Part shown: positions 18,023 through 27,805 of the stretch, in pieces | Position numbering within the stretch: position 1 is the stretch's first letter | Layout: each line of letters opens with the position of its first letter | NCBI GenBank assembly: GCA_030600525.1 | Contig: JAUVLX010000002.1 | Span: forward strand, 1 to 34,009 | From: Desulfobulbus sp. | GTDB taxonomy: Bacteria > Desulfobacterota > Desulfobulbia > Desulfobulbales > Desulfobulbaceae | Direction of reading: 5' to 3' | Length of the DNA stretch: 34,009 nt | Translations under genes and position numbers: made by a program | Notes under the pieces: model-generated | The model's input: only the letters and a program-made list of their open reading frames with translations | Told to the model about the DNA's origin: nothing | The model's database searches: none

Positions 18023-19203
18023 TGCAGTGCAATACCGACAACGTTGTTTACATGGATAACAATGCAACCACTCGAATTGCACCAGAAGTGGTTGATGCAA
18101 TGATGCCGTTTCTTACCGACTGCTATGGCAATCCCTCTTCCATGCATACCTTTGGTGGACAAGTAGGCCACGCAATCGAGCAGGCGCGCAGTTCCGTTGC
18201 AAACCTCCTTGGTGCCGATGCAAACGAAATTGTTTTTACCAGCTGTGGTACAGAAAGCGACTCAACCGCAATTCTCTCTGCTCTGCAAACCTATCCTGAA
18301 AAACGCCACATAGTGACCACCAGAGTCGAGCACCCAGCAGTCAAAAGTCTGTGTGAAAACCTGGACAATCTCACCGGCCACAAGCATAGGGTAACATGGC
18401 TCAAGGTGGAGGCTGATGGCACTCTCGACATGGAGCAGTACAAGGAAAGTCTTTCAGACGACACTGCCATTGTCAGCGTCATGTGGGCCAACAACGAAAC
18501 CGGTGTTATTTTCCCGGTAAAAGAAATGGCCCAAATAGCCAAAGAACGCGGTATCCTTTTTCACACGGATGGTGTCCAGGCGGTTGGCAAAATCCCTATG
18601 AACTTGCGTGATACCAAGATTGATTTCCTTTCCATGTCTGGCCATAAACTGCATGCCCCCAAAGGCGTCGGAGTTCTGTATGTTGCCAAAGGTACACCAT
18701 TTATCCCTTTTCTTAACGGTGGACACCAGGAGCATGGCCGACGAGGCGGCACCGAAAATGTGGCCTCCATCGTCGGCCTTGGAACGGCCTGCGATCTTGC
18801 GGCAGCAAATATGGAGGAGGAAAACACAAGAGTCCGTGCTTTGCGGGACAAACTTGAGCAGGGACTGCTTTCCTCTGTGCCTAAGTCTCTTTTAAATGGC
18901 AACAAAGAAAACCGTCTTCCCAATACCTCAAATATCAGTTTCGAGTATGTAGAGGGTGAGGCGATCCTGCTCCATATGAATCAGTACAACATTTGTGCAT
19001 CCTCAGGATCCGCCTGTACATCAGGGTCCCTTGAACCTTCCCACGTACTGCGCGCCATGGGCGTGCCGTTTACAGCGGCGCATGGATCGATCCGTTTTAG
19101 CCTTTCCACGTACAACACTGAAGAAGATGTCGACTTTGTGGTGGAAAAGATGCCTGCTATCATTGCAAATCTGCGAGAGATGTCCCCTTTCTGGGAAGAA
19201 TAA
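18022..19203 (+). CDS. nifS: Cysteine desulfurase, NifS/IscS family
   Basis: 393 aa; VYMDNNATTRIAPEV, HTDGVQAVGKIPM, SMSGHKLHAPKGVGVLYV, SSGSACTSGSLEPSHVL; starts in a TAATG overlap with nifU. Confidence 0.92.
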   Translation: MQCNTDNVVYMDNNATTRIAPEVVDAMMPFLTDCYGNPSSMHTFGGQVGHAIEQARSSVANLLGADANEIVFTSCGTESDSTAILSALQTYPEKRHIVTTRVEHPAVKSLCENLDNLTGHKHRVTWLKVEADGTLDMEQYKESLSDDTAIVSVMWANNETGVIFPVKEMAQIAKERGILFHTDGVQAVGKIPMNLRDTKIDFLSMSGHKLHAPKGVGVLYVAKGTPFIPFLNGGHQEHGRRGGTENVASIVGLGTACDLAAANMEEENTRVRALRDKLEQGLLSSVPKSLLNGNKENRLPNTSNISFEYVEGEAILLHMNQYNICASSGSACTSGSLEPSHVLRAMGVPFTAAHGSIRFSLSTYNTEEDVDFVVEKMPAIIANLREMSPFWEE

Positions 19204-19225
19204 CCTTTTAAATACAACAAAAATA

Positions 19226-20158
19226 ATGTTCATTACCAAGCCGTCATACACAATCCTTCATGAACTTGATCGGCAGAGTCTTCCGGTTCGCATCGAGTAC
19301 AGTGGCAGAATCTGCTATAAAAGTGAAGACAGGATAGATGAGACATCCGCCATTCCTTTTGTGCGTAAAATGGCGGACTACGGGCACAATTCGGTTTTAG
19401 AGATGGGGGTTATCACCTTCAGGCTATCAGGGCTGAGCAGTGAACAGGTTACGGCCTTTTACCGCTGCCAGCCAAAATACCTAAACATTGAAATCGAAGC
19501 AGACAACACGCTCCTTATTACCGGTTCCATCCGTGGGTACCGGGAAATGTTTGTCAACCACAAGCAAAACGATGTGACTCTGGCACTAACAAATTTTCTT
19601 GGCAACAGGCATCCCTATTTTTTCGAAACTGTTTGCCGACCCGAACAAGTTGACGCCCCGAAAAATATCGTAGTTGAAAAAATAGAACTGGAGCAGATTG
19701 AACAGTTTGAAGGGGATCGACTTGCCTTGCACCGCTATCTTGGGGTTCGTTTTATTGTTAACCGAGCAGTCACCCATGAACTTGTCCGCCATCGCCCATG
19801 CGCGTTCCTCCAGGAAAGTCAGCGATATTGCAGGTACTCGGCTGACAAGTTCGGCAATGAGGTCACCTTTATCCAGCCCCTTTTCTACCAGGAAGACAGC
19901 ACTGAATTTAAACTCTGGAAACAGGCCATGGAGGCTACAGAAAAGATCTATCTGGAACTACTGGAAACCTCGAGCCCGCAAGCTGCTCGGACAGTCTTGC
20001 CCAATGCCTGCAAAACAGAAATCATTGTTTATACCAATCTTGCCGAGTGGCGTCATATCCTTGCCCTGCGAACACCAAAAAATGCGGACCCGTCCATGCG
20101 GGAAGTAATGATACCACTGCAGCAGGAATTACAGGGTCTTTACCCTGCTATTTTTTAA
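19226..20158 (+). CDS. thyX: Flavin-dependent thymidylate synthase ThyX
   Basis: 310 aa from ATG 19226 (in frame with the track ORF starting 18995); THELVRHRPCAFLQESQRYCRYS is the ThyX motif region; LEMGVITFRLSGLSSEQVTAFYRCQ. Confidence 0.9.
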   Translation: MFITKPSYTILHELDRQSLPVRIEYSGRICYKSEDRIDETSAIPFVRKMADYGHNSVLEMGVITFRLSGLSSEQVTAFYRCQPKYLNIEIEADNTLLITGSIRGYREMFVNHKQNDVTLALTNFLGNRHPYFFETVCRPEQVDAPKNIVVEKIELEQIEQFEGDRLALHRYLGVRFIVNRAVTHELVRHRPCAFLQESQRYCRYSADKFGNEVTFIQPLFYQEDSTEFKLWKQAMEATEKIYLELLETSSPQAARTVLPNACKTEIIVYTNLAEWRHILALRTPKNADPSMREVMIPLQQELQGLYPAIF

Positions 20159-20171
20159 ATCTTTTTTTACA

Positions 20172-20215
20172 GAGCCCATAACACTATAGTAATAACAGCT
20201 TCCGGTTATGGGCTC
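20172..20215. repeat. Perfect 11-bp inverted repeat (hairpin) downstream of thyX
   Basis: GAGCCCATAAC (20172-20182) / GTTATGGGCTC (20205-20215), 22-nt loop; no T-tract after the stem. Confidence 0.65.
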
Positions 20216-20395
20216 AGTTGCATTTCCCCCCTCCTTCAGGTTAACCCAAATTCCCCACAGGCAGGCGACGCCAAGAATGATTCCTTTTTTTGACCATCTT
20301 GCTCTTTTATAGTAAGATGCGATTATAGTGTTCAACCTTTGTATAGGGTAGACAACGTACTGTCTTCAAATTATTAGTTTTTACGCGACATTAGA

Positions 20396-22639
20396 ATGGC
20401 TACTAAACCTGCAAAAAAACAAAATTCACAACAGCGTTCTCCCATGAAACGGACAGTCAAGGACCAGTCCGGTGCAGGGAAGCTGAAGATAGGTGAACTG
20501 CTCAGTAAAGCAGGGTATATCACCTCAGCGCAATTTGAAGACGCTAAAGTAGTACAAAAGAAAACAGGTGAACGACTCGGGCGAATTATGCTTGAAAGTG
20601 GGGTCATTGAACGTGACACTATTGTTAACTTTCTTAGCAGGAATTTCAGTTACACCATGGTCAACATCAAGGATGAGCCGCCAAGTCAGGAGGCCCTCGC
20701 CCTTGTTCCCTATGAAGTAGCAAAAGAATATCTCGCTTTTCCCTTGAGGGTCGCCGGCAATACCCTGCAGATAACCATGACCGAACCCACAGATGCGGTG
20801 GAAGTGGAAGAGCTGCAGGATAGGGTCAATCGGGGACTGAATGTCTGTGTCTCCACCGCCAAGGACATCATCGATGCTTATAAAAAATATTACAAAATCG
20901 ATGACGAGGAATATAATTCCTTTCTCAAGTTTGATCAGGAAGAAGAGCATGAGGAAGTAACTCAGGTTGATGACTTTGGTGCCCTTGTCTCAGATGCTGC
21001 CGAAGACTTTGAAATTGGAAGCGTTGGTGATGCTGATGATGTGTTTGATCAATTTTCAGCCTCAGATGCTCCTATCATCAAGCTTGTTAACGGAATACTC
21101 GTCAAAGCCGTTCAGGAAGGGGTCAGTGATATTCACATTGAACCTTTTGAAAAGACCATGCAGGTCCGTTACCGCAAAGACGGTTCACTGTTCAAATCCA
21201 TGAACCTGCCACTGACCATCAAAAATGCAATGGTGGCAAGGATCAAAATACTTTCAGATTTAAATATTACGGAAAGACGTGTCCCCCAGGATGGACGTAT
21301 CAAAATGCGCCTAGGCCGCAATAGAGCGGTTGATTTTCGTGTTTCCACACTGCCGTTACTCTACGGAGAAGGTATTGTTCTTCGTATCCTGGACAAAAGT
21401 TCACTTAATGTTGATCTTACCAAGCTGGGTTTCACTCATGAAACCTTTGCCACCCTGCGGCGTTGTCTCAAAAGGCCCCAGGGGCTGCTACTTGTAACCG
21501 GTCCAACAGGCTCCGGCAAGACCGTAACGCTTTACTCGGCTCTCAACTCCCTCAACACTGAGGATATCAAGATTCTCACTGCTGAAGACCCGGTTGAATT
21601 CAACTTTAAAGGGATCAACCAAGTTAACGTCAACACCGAAGTAGGCATGACCTTTGCCGCAGCCTTGAAAGCCTTTCTCCGCCAGGATCCTGACATCATC
21701 ATGGTGGGTGAAATTCGAGACTATGACACCGCAGAGGTAGCCATGAAGGCCGCCATGACCGGTCACCTTGTTTTCTCCACTCTGCATACCAATGATTCAC
21801 CGTCAACTGTCAGCCGTATGGTGGATATTGGCGTCCCCGCATACATTTTGGCCTCTTCGCTGACAATGGTTCTCTCCCAACGACTGGGACGCAGACTTTG
21901 CGGCCAGTGCAGGGAACCGGCAGAATACCCTAAGCAGGAACTACTCAGCGCGGGCTTTCGTGAAAGCGAGCTTGATGAACTTAAGCTCTACAAAGCCAAA
22001 GGGTGTACAGAATGTAATGGTCTTGGCTATAAAGGCAGGGTCGGCTTCTTTGAACTCATGGAAATCACCGATGATGTCGCCCAAGCTATACAGGCTGAGG
22101 TTGCAGAAGAGCAGTTACGAAAAGTTGCCATGCAGGAAGGCATGTACACCCTGCGGGAAGCAGCCCTACAAAAAGCACGAGAAGGGGTTACCAGTCTGGA
22201 AGAAGTGCTCCGCCGTACCGTGGCTCACGAAGACAGCTTGCCTGCCTACCTTGTCAATCCAGATGTGGAAGAATATGAGGATGGTGATGTGATCATCCAA
22301 GAATCGAACAAGGATAAAGATTTTTTTAAACTTGTGCGCGGTAAGGTTGCGGTGTTAAGGGGTGGCAAAAAAATTGCTGAGATAACTGAACCAGGGGAAT
22401 ACTTTGGCGAGATGGCGTCCATCCTTGAAGAAACCCGTTCAGCATCCATTATTTCAGCAGGCCGCTGCACCATCAAGAGATATCCTGGTGACAAGCTAAA
22501 CGAACTCATAGAAAAATACCCTGAGGTTTCCAAGCACCTCTTTAAAACTCTCGTTGAACGATTGCAAAAAACCGACCGAATAGTAGTTCAACTGGCTGGT
22601 GGCAGCAAAAAACGTCCTCAAGTGGTCCGCCGCGCATGA
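20396..22639 (+). CDS. Type II/IV secretion-type ATPase (PilB/GspE family) with N-terminal MshEN-like region and C-terminal cyclic-nucleotide-binding domain
   Basis: 747 aa; IGELLSKAGYITSAQF...GERLGRIMLESGVIE, LVTGPTGSGKTVTLYSALN (Walker A), ILTAEDPVEF, RQDPDIIMVGEIRDYDTAEVAMKAAMTGHLVFSTLHTND, CGQC...CTECNGLGYKGR. C-terminus EYEDGDVIIQESNKDKDFFKLVRGKVAVLRGGKKIAEITEPGEYFGEMASILEETRSASIIS is cNMP-binding type. Confidence 0.9.
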   Translation: MATKPAKKQNSQQRSPMKRTVKDQSGAGKLKIGELLSKAGYITSAQFEDAKVVQKKTGERLGRIMLESGVIERDTIVNFLSRNFSYTMVNIKDEPPSQEALALVPYEVAKEYLAFPLRVAGNTLQITMTEPTDAVEVEELQDRVNRGLNVCVSTAKDIIDAYKKYYKIDDEEYNSFLKFDQEEEHEEVTQVDDFGALVSDAAEDFEIGSVGDADDVFDQFSASDAPIIKLVNGILVKAVQEGVSDIHIEPFEKTMQVRYRKDGSLFKSMNLPLTIKNAMVARIKILSDLNITERRVPQDGRIKMRLGRNRAVDFRVSTLPLLYGEGIVLRILDKSSLNVDLTKLGFTHETFATLRRCLKRPQGLLLVTGPTGSGKTVTLYSALNSLNTEDIKILTAEDPVEFNFKGINQVNVNTEVGMTFAAALKAFLRQDPDIIMVGEIRDYDTAEVAMKAAMTGHLVFSTLHTNDSPSTVSRMVDIGVPAYILASSLTMVLSQRLGRRLCGQCREPAEYPKQELLSAGFRESELDELKLYKAKGCTECNGLGYKGRVGFFELMEITDDVAQAIQAEVAEEQLRKVAMQEGMYTLREAALQKAREGVTSLEEVLRRTVAHEDSLPAYLVNPDVEEYEDGDVIIQESNKDKDFFKLVRGKVAVLRGGKKIAEITEPGEYFGEMASILEETRSASIISAGRCTIKRYPGDKLNELIEKYPEVSKHLFKTLVERLQKTDRIVVQLAGGSKKRPQVVRRA

Positions 22640-23421
22640 AGAAAATTTCAGTATATATTATTGCCTATAATGAGGCCGATAAAATTGAGGCTGCTATTAA
22701 TTCTGTTCTCTGGGCAGACGAAATCATCCTTGCTGATTCATACAGCCAGGACGATACAGCCGCAATTGCAGAAAGGTTGGGAGCTCGAGTCGTTCAAATT
22801 CCCTTTCAGGGTTTTGGTGATTTACGCAACAAGGGCATGGCTGCTTGTTCGTACGACTGGATATTTTCCCTGGATTCCGATGAACGCTGCACTCCCGAAG
22901 CCCGGGATGAGATCCTCAAAGCCGTGGAAAACCCCACAGCAGAAGCGTATTATATTCCAAGACGCAATTTTTTTATGGGCCGCTGGATAAAGCATTCTGG
23001 TTTTTATCCTGATTATCGACAGCCGCAGCTCTTCAAAAAAGGGACATTAGAGTTTAAAAATGATCCTGTCCATGAAGAATATACCATTTTATCAAAAATT
23101 CCAGTTAGCTACCTCACCCACCCAATCTGGCAATTTCCTTATAAAAATTTGGAAGAAGTGGCCCATAAAGCCAACAAATACTCGACCTTGGGCGCAGAAA
23201 AGCTGCAAAACAAATCCCGAAAAGCAACCATGTTCACAGCGGTGGCACGTGGACTATGGTCATTTTTCCACATGTATTTTCTCAAACGAGGTATTCTCGA
23301 CGGGTGGCCGGGATTTATTATCGCCTTTGGTAACTTTGAAGGTACCTTTTACAAATACGCTAAGCTCCATGAACTGGAGAGCGACTGGCAACCTCCTCCT
23401 TCCCCGCCCTTAACAAAATAA
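22636..23421 (+). CDS. Glycosyltransferase family 2, LPS core WaaE/KdtX-like
   Basis: 261 aa; ISVYIIAYNEADKIEAAINSVLWADEIILADSYSQDDT...GFGDLRNKGMAACSYDWIFSLDSDERC. ATGA overlap with the ATPase gene. Confidence 0.87.
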   Translation: MKKISVYIIAYNEADKIEAAINSVLWADEIILADSYSQDDTAAIAERLGARVVQIPFQGFGDLRNKGMAACSYDWIFSLDSDERCTPEARDEILKAVENPTAEAYYIPRRNFFMGRWIKHSGFYPDYRQPQLFKKGTLEFKNDPVHEEYTILSKIPVSYLTHPIWQFPYKNLEEVAHKANKYSTLGAEKLQNKSRKATMFTAVARGLWSFFHMYFLKRGILDGWPGFIIAFGNFEGTFYKYAKLHELESDWQPPPSPPLTK

Positions 23422-23424
23422 AAC

Positions 23425-23532
23425 GTAACTGTTCAGCAGCACGCCACCTGCGCACGATCAGGCAGGAAAACATAACATTACTATGGTTATCCAGCCTGCT
23501 TGTACGCATCTGGAGCACTGCTGAACAGTTAC
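23425..23532. repeat. 108-nt near-palindromic element with 15-bp perfect terminal inverted repeats
   Basis: GTAACTGTTCAGCAG (23425-23439) / CTGCTGAACAGTTAC (23518-23532). The next 27 nt of each arm match at about 18 positions, and the centre ATAACAT...ATGGTTAT also pairs. Confidence 0.8.
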
Positions 23533-23585
23533 AGATCAAGGGTAAGGTGAGGTTATTTGTTATTAGCAGTTACAATAAAATCACG

Positions 23586-24392
23586 TTAACTGAAGTGATG
23601 ACTCATTCCTTTATCACACCACATACTTTTCTCTACAATTGTCCGATGCAGAATGGAGTCATTAATTGCCAGTCTATCCCTGGTATTCATGGTGTGAAAA
23701 AGATGATATCCCAAAGCGTAAAATTTGACATTCTGTCGGACAACACCTGAATTAAGCAATCTGGCAGTGAATTCCGAATCCTCACGCCCCCAGCCTACAA
23801 ATTCTTCATTAAAACCATTTATCCTTATCGCATTATCCCGCCAAAAAGCAAAATTACAGGTTTTAACTCCTTTCAATCGTGTACATCGAAACGAAAATAT
23901 TTTTGCGAGCAAACCTGAACGAATGCCATTTTTTCGATTTTCAATCCCTTTGCTGAACAGATGCAAGCACTCCATTCCTTGACTAAAAATATCCTCCGAA
24001 ACCTGCTTGCCAAGTAACACCCTGGTTCCCTGAACAAAACAGTTTGTTCTCGCAAAGCTGCAATGATCACTGATAAAGTGCTTTTCAAGGATAATGTCCC
24101 CGTCAATCAGGATCACATAATTACCGCGCGCTTTGGCTATGGCCTTATTACGACTCTTTGCCAGCCGAAAGCCTTTATCTTCATGCCAGGAGTGAATCAC
24201 GTCAAAAGGTGCTGACTGCTGGATTTTTTTCACCACCTGGGCGGTTGATTCCCCAGAGCCATCATCGGCTACAATAATCTCAAAGGGCTGGCGCGTTTGC
24301 GCAAGAGCACTTTGCAGCGACACCTCAAGTGCCTGCGGCCAATTATAAGTGGTAACAATCAAACTTACCTTCAACTCATCCATTATATTCAA
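23586..24392 (-). CDS. Glycosyltransferase family 2
   Basis: 268 aa; VSLIVTTYNWPQALEVSLQSALAQTRQPFEIIVADDGSGEST...ILIDGDIILEKHFI...GWGREDSEFTARLLN. Confidence 0.87.
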   Translation of the reverse strand: MNIMDELKVSLIVTTYNWPQALEVSLQSALAQTRQPFEIIVADDGSGESTAQVVKKIQQSAPFDVIHSWHEDKGFRLAKSRNKAIAKARGNYVILIDGDIILEKHFISDHCSFARTNCFVQGTRVLLGKQVSEDIFSQGMECLHLFSKGIENRKNGIRSGLLAKIFSFRCTRLKGVKTCNFAFWRDNAIRINGFNEEFVGWGREDSEFTARLLNSGVVRQNVKFYALGYHLFHTMNTRDRLAINDSILHRTIVEKSMWCDKGMSHHFS

Positions 24393-25472
24393 TTACATAC
24401 CAATAAGTTCAACAACAGCCCCATAAACCTGTTCCACTGAAATCCCTTTCATACAGGACATGTGTGAACATGATCTTTGTCGACAACAAAGACAGTCGAC
24501 CCCTGGAGCCTGCAACACCCGATGTGCAACTTTGTATGGACCCACCCTTTCCGGATGAGTTGGCCCAAAAAGTGCTGCTACCGGAGTTTTAACCATGGCC
24601 GCTATATGCATAGGTCCAGAATCCAGCCCAACATAAGCAGCTGCCTGCTCGATCATCGCCACAGAGTCTTCAAGACTCAGGAAACCTGCAGCTATAATCG
24701 CTTTTCTTTCCATCTTCGAGGCAATAGAGGCAATATACTTCTGGTCATTTGCACTCCCCCCAAAAACAACCTCAACTCCAGAGTCAATAAGCTGATCAGC
24801 CAGCAGCGCCCATTTTTGCACTGGCCAAAATTTAGTTTCCCATCGGGCAGCAGGGTTTGCATATGCAAACCGCTGACCTTCTACAACGCCGTGTGTCGCA
24901 AGAAAGCTGCTTGCTCTTACTCGGTCTTCGGGGCTAGTGCACATATAAAAATCGTTTTCCGACACAGGGCATTGCAAATGCTCACAAAAAAGGAGATTTT
25001 TGTCCAGGGCATGCTCAATCTCATCTGGTACAAGAACATGTTCATGCTGAAACAGGGTGTTCAACTCCCTGGCATCTGCAAAACCCAAGCGGACACCTTT
25101 GGGATTTGTTAACGCTAACACACCGCTGCGAAAGGAGGCATGCAAATCAAGACTAATATCAAACGGGACTGCCCTGAATGCCCTTTTTAATAAAGCCAGG
25201 GTCCGCACTGTTGCAATCAGGGCCTTGCCATAAACACCGCGTGGCGCCTGAGGATCGCTGGTGGCAGGAATATGGATGGGGTAAACATGATCCACAGCGT
25301 CGTCTCTCTCCACAATGCCCGCAAATCCCTGTTCAACGATCCAGCCAATACAACAATCTGGATAATGTCGTTTTAAGGCATGGGCTACAGGCAATGTATG
25401 TACAATATCCCCCAAAGAACTTTGTTTAATAAATAAAATCCGTTTATTATCCAAATCCATTTCTGCTCTCAT
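24393..25472 (-). CDS. Lipopolysaccharide heptosyltransferase-type GT9 (WaaC-like)
   Basis: 359 aa; ILFIKQSSLGDIVHTLPVAHALKRHYPDCCIGWIVEQGFAGIV; YVGLDSGPMHIAAMVKTPVAALFGPTHPERVGPY. Confidence 0.87.
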   Translation of the reverse strand: MRAEMDLDNKRILFIKQSSLGDIVHTLPVAHALKRHYPDCCIGWIVEQGFAGIVERDDAVDHVYPIHIPATSDPQAPRGVYGKALIATVRTLALLKRAFRAVPFDISLDLHASFRSGVLALTNPKGVRLGFADARELNTLFQHEHVLVPDEIEHALDKNLLFCEHLQCPVSENDFYMCTSPEDRVRASSFLATHGVVEGQRFAYANPAARWETKFWPVQKWALLADQLIDSGVEVVFGGSANDQKYIASIASKMERKAIIAAGFLSLEDSVAMIEQAAAYVGLDSGPMHIAAMVKTPVAALFGPTHPERVGPYKVAHRVLQAPGVDCLCCRQRSCSHMSCMKGISVEQVYGAVVELIGM

Positions 25473-26527
25473 CCCATTGACCGTGCAAACTGTTTCAAGG
25501 CCTCGATATGTTGTCTGGTTTCAAGGCCGTGGCTAGCTGCAAAACCGGTTGCGATTATCTTCGGCCGCAACCCCTTGATAGTATCGATAAGAGTTTGAGG
25601 ACGATTATCAGGTATCACAATCCCATCTTCGGCGCCAAGGAGTTCCGCAGCCCCAACAGAGGCTGTTACTACGACCGGGGTACCGCTTTCCAGCGATTCC
25701 ACCACAACCAATCCAAAAGGTTCATAGTGCGAAGGAAGCACCACATAATCTACGGCACTATACAGGGAGGCCATATTATCCACATATCCTATAAAACGAA
25801 CATTATCCGACGGCCTGCTCTTTTTCGGACCTCGACCGCCAACAATAATTAACTCGTGTTGAGAGGGGTCAAGGACAGCATATGCGGCAAGCAGCTCATG
25901 CAGCCCTTTTCGTTGATGACTCATGGACGGAAAAAGAAGGGTTAGTTTTTCCGAGTTAATTTTAAACATTTTCTGTACGTGTTTACGTTCTTCGGCATTT
26001 ACTCTGGAAAAACGTTTTTCATTAACAGGGGGGTATACAACCCTCACGTTTTCTTGAGTGATGGGATAATGACGTTCAATCTCAGCCTGAATAGATTTTG
26101 AATGGGCGACTATCCAAGGCACGGTCGCAAACATATGTGTTTCAAAACGATTTTCAATGCCATCATGGCCCCTGCGATACCAGTTCTGACTGCTCCTGGT
26201 CAACACCGACTGAGGATGTACCCCACCGACAACAGCAACATCCTGGCATCCAGTACGGGTCAAACTTAAGGAAAGGTCATAATCAGAGCGCAAAAACTGA
26301 CGATTATATTTACATAAAAAAGCGTATTTCCGGAGTCGCCGCGGCAAAAAAAACAGTGATGTCTTATGGAAAGTGCAATCGTAACCCCTTGCGAGTTCCC
26401 TGTCAATTTCATAGGCATGGACATGTAACTCATCACCGGCATCCAAAAAACCTTGCACAAGGGTCAGGAGGTACGACTCCATACCTCCTGATTTACTGAA
26501 CTGATTATGGATAAGGGCAACCTTCAT
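25469..26527 (-). CDS. Glycosyltransferase family 4 (GT-B fold)
   Basis: 352 aa; VALIHNQFSKSGGMESYLLTLVQGF...LLFPSMSHQRKGLHELLAAYAVL...YVVLPSHYEPFGLVVVESLESGTPVVVTASVGAAELL. Overlaps the GT9 gene. Confidence 0.87.
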   Translation of the reverse strand: MKVALIHNQFSKSGGMESYLLTLVQGFLDAGDELHVHAYEIDRELARGYDCTFHKTSLFFLPRRLRKYAFLCKYNRQFLRSDYDLSLSLTRTGCQDVAVVGGVHPQSVLTRSSQNWYRRGHDGIENRFETHMFATVPWIVAHSKSIQAEIERHYPITQENVRVVYPPVNEKRFSRVNAEERKHVQKMFKINSEKLTLLFPSMSHQRKGLHELLAAYAVLDPSQHELIIVGGRGPKKSRPSDNVRFIGYVDNMASLYSAVDYVVLPSHYEPFGLVVVESLESGTPVVVTASVGAAELLGAEDGIVIPDNRPQTLIDTIKGLRPKIIATGFAASHGLETRQHIEALKQFARSMG

Positions 26528-26777
26528 CGGCTGATCCCTAGCCCTGATTTCTCATGAGCATTTTGTAATTGTTTGAAAACATGCATAATTTCATATTCAT
26601 ATTGTTAACACCAACCAGAGATAAAATTGGCAAAATGCTCACCGAAGGTCAGCCCATGTGGTACCATCTTCTTCAGTATTCTGGCAGCAAAAATAGTCGA
26701 CTATCGGAGTCTGCGCTTACCTATTTACTACCAAAAACTTTGAACCTGGCACCACCTGAACTGATGAGAAACCCAGG

Positions 26778-27653
26778 CTAGATGATGGCGCGATAAAGGC
26801 TGAGGGCAATTCTATACTGTTCAAGCTTCATCTGGTTCCTGAACTTTTGTTTAGGCGGAGCAGGTAAAGACGACAGGCAAAAAATCCGCCATACTGCCTG
26901 TATTGAACGAGCCCACCCAATTTTCCGTTGCACATTTATGGGATAATGTTTGGTTAAAAACTGTATTTCTGCTTTCATTTTTTTTTCAAAAACCGACAAG
27001 GGGGCAACGTTCCGTTCGCTTTGACCTTCCAAATGGGTTATGGCCGCTTCATCAATGAAAGCAATCTCCCACCCAGCCATTCGTATACGTAGACACAGAT
27101 CAATATCTTCTCCATACAGGAAAAATTTCTCATCAAAACCATTAATACTGTCCATGACCTCTTTACGGACAACCATACCGGCACCCAAAACCCAGGCAAT
27201 ACTGCCGGGTAAGGTAGCGAACAACGCCTTACTGTAATGCCCACCAGGATAATCATGTTCAATAGTATCATGAGCTTGTCCCCGGCAAGTTATCATTTTA
27301 ACCCCGCCCAGTCCGACCAAGCTTTGGTGGTGCATGTATTCTCTGATGTTTACGAGGCACCTTGGGTGTAGGACCGTATCCGGATTAAGCAAGAACAGTA
27401 AATCGCTCCCACATCGCACAGCGGCCTGATTATTTGCAGTTCCAAACCCCACATTTTCATGATTGTCGATCAGCTCAACCTGCGAATACCTCTGCTTTAT
27501 CAAAGCAACACTGTTGTCGGTCGAGTTGTTGTCAACCACAAACAACCTCTGCCACTGATCACTCTGTGCAATCACAGAATCAAGGCAGGCGGGCAGAAGG
27601 TCTGCTGTATTATAATTAACGATTATGATCGATAGTGACGGTAACGCAGACAT
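26778..27653 (-). CDS. Glycosyltransferase family 2, rhamnosyltransferase-like
   Basis: 291 aa; LSIIIVNYNTADLLPACLDSVIAQ...VVDNNSTDNSVALIKQRY...NVGFGTANNQA...FLLNPDTVLHPRCL...GEDIDLCLRIRMAGWEIAFID. Confidence 0.9.
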   Translation of the reverse strand: MSALPSLSIIIVNYNTADLLPACLDSVIAQSDQWQRLFVVDNNSTDNSVALIKQRYSQVELIDNHENVGFGTANNQAAVRCGSDLLFLLNPDTVLHPRCLVNIREYMHHQSLVGLGGVKMITCRGQAHDTIEHDYPGGHYSKALFATLPGSIAWVLGAGMVVRKEVMDSINGFDEKFFLYGEDIDLCLRIRMAGWEIAFIDEAAITHLEGQSERNVAPLSVFEKKMKAEIQFLTKHYPINVQRKIGWARSIQAVWRIFCLSSLPAPPKQKFRNQMKLEQYRIALSLYRAII

Positions 27654-27805
27654 ATCTCATCGGCCTTTTCTACAGTTAACAACTGAAGTGCTACCCATAA
27701 AGAGCTTTGCTCTCCTCTGAACAAATGAATAAGGATATCATTTAGTTTTAAATCGTCAGACGAAAAAGAATTCTTCCCTATCCCCATTAACCGCAGGGAT
27801 CGATC

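Noticed and set aside
17186-19203. Part of a nitrogen-fixation (nif) cluster
   Set aside because: Only nifU/nifS are present; in anaerobes these commonly serve general Fe-S assembly. No nifHDK or accessory genes are in view.
18995-19225. N-terminal extension of the thyX ORF inside nifS
   Set aside because: Out-of-frame reading of nifS; a ThyX-like start MFITKPSYTILHELD lies at 19226.
24477-25112. Plus-strand ORF of 211 aa opposite the GT9 gene
   Set aside because: Antisense to a clearly recognised heptosyltransferase-type gene; no domain signature.
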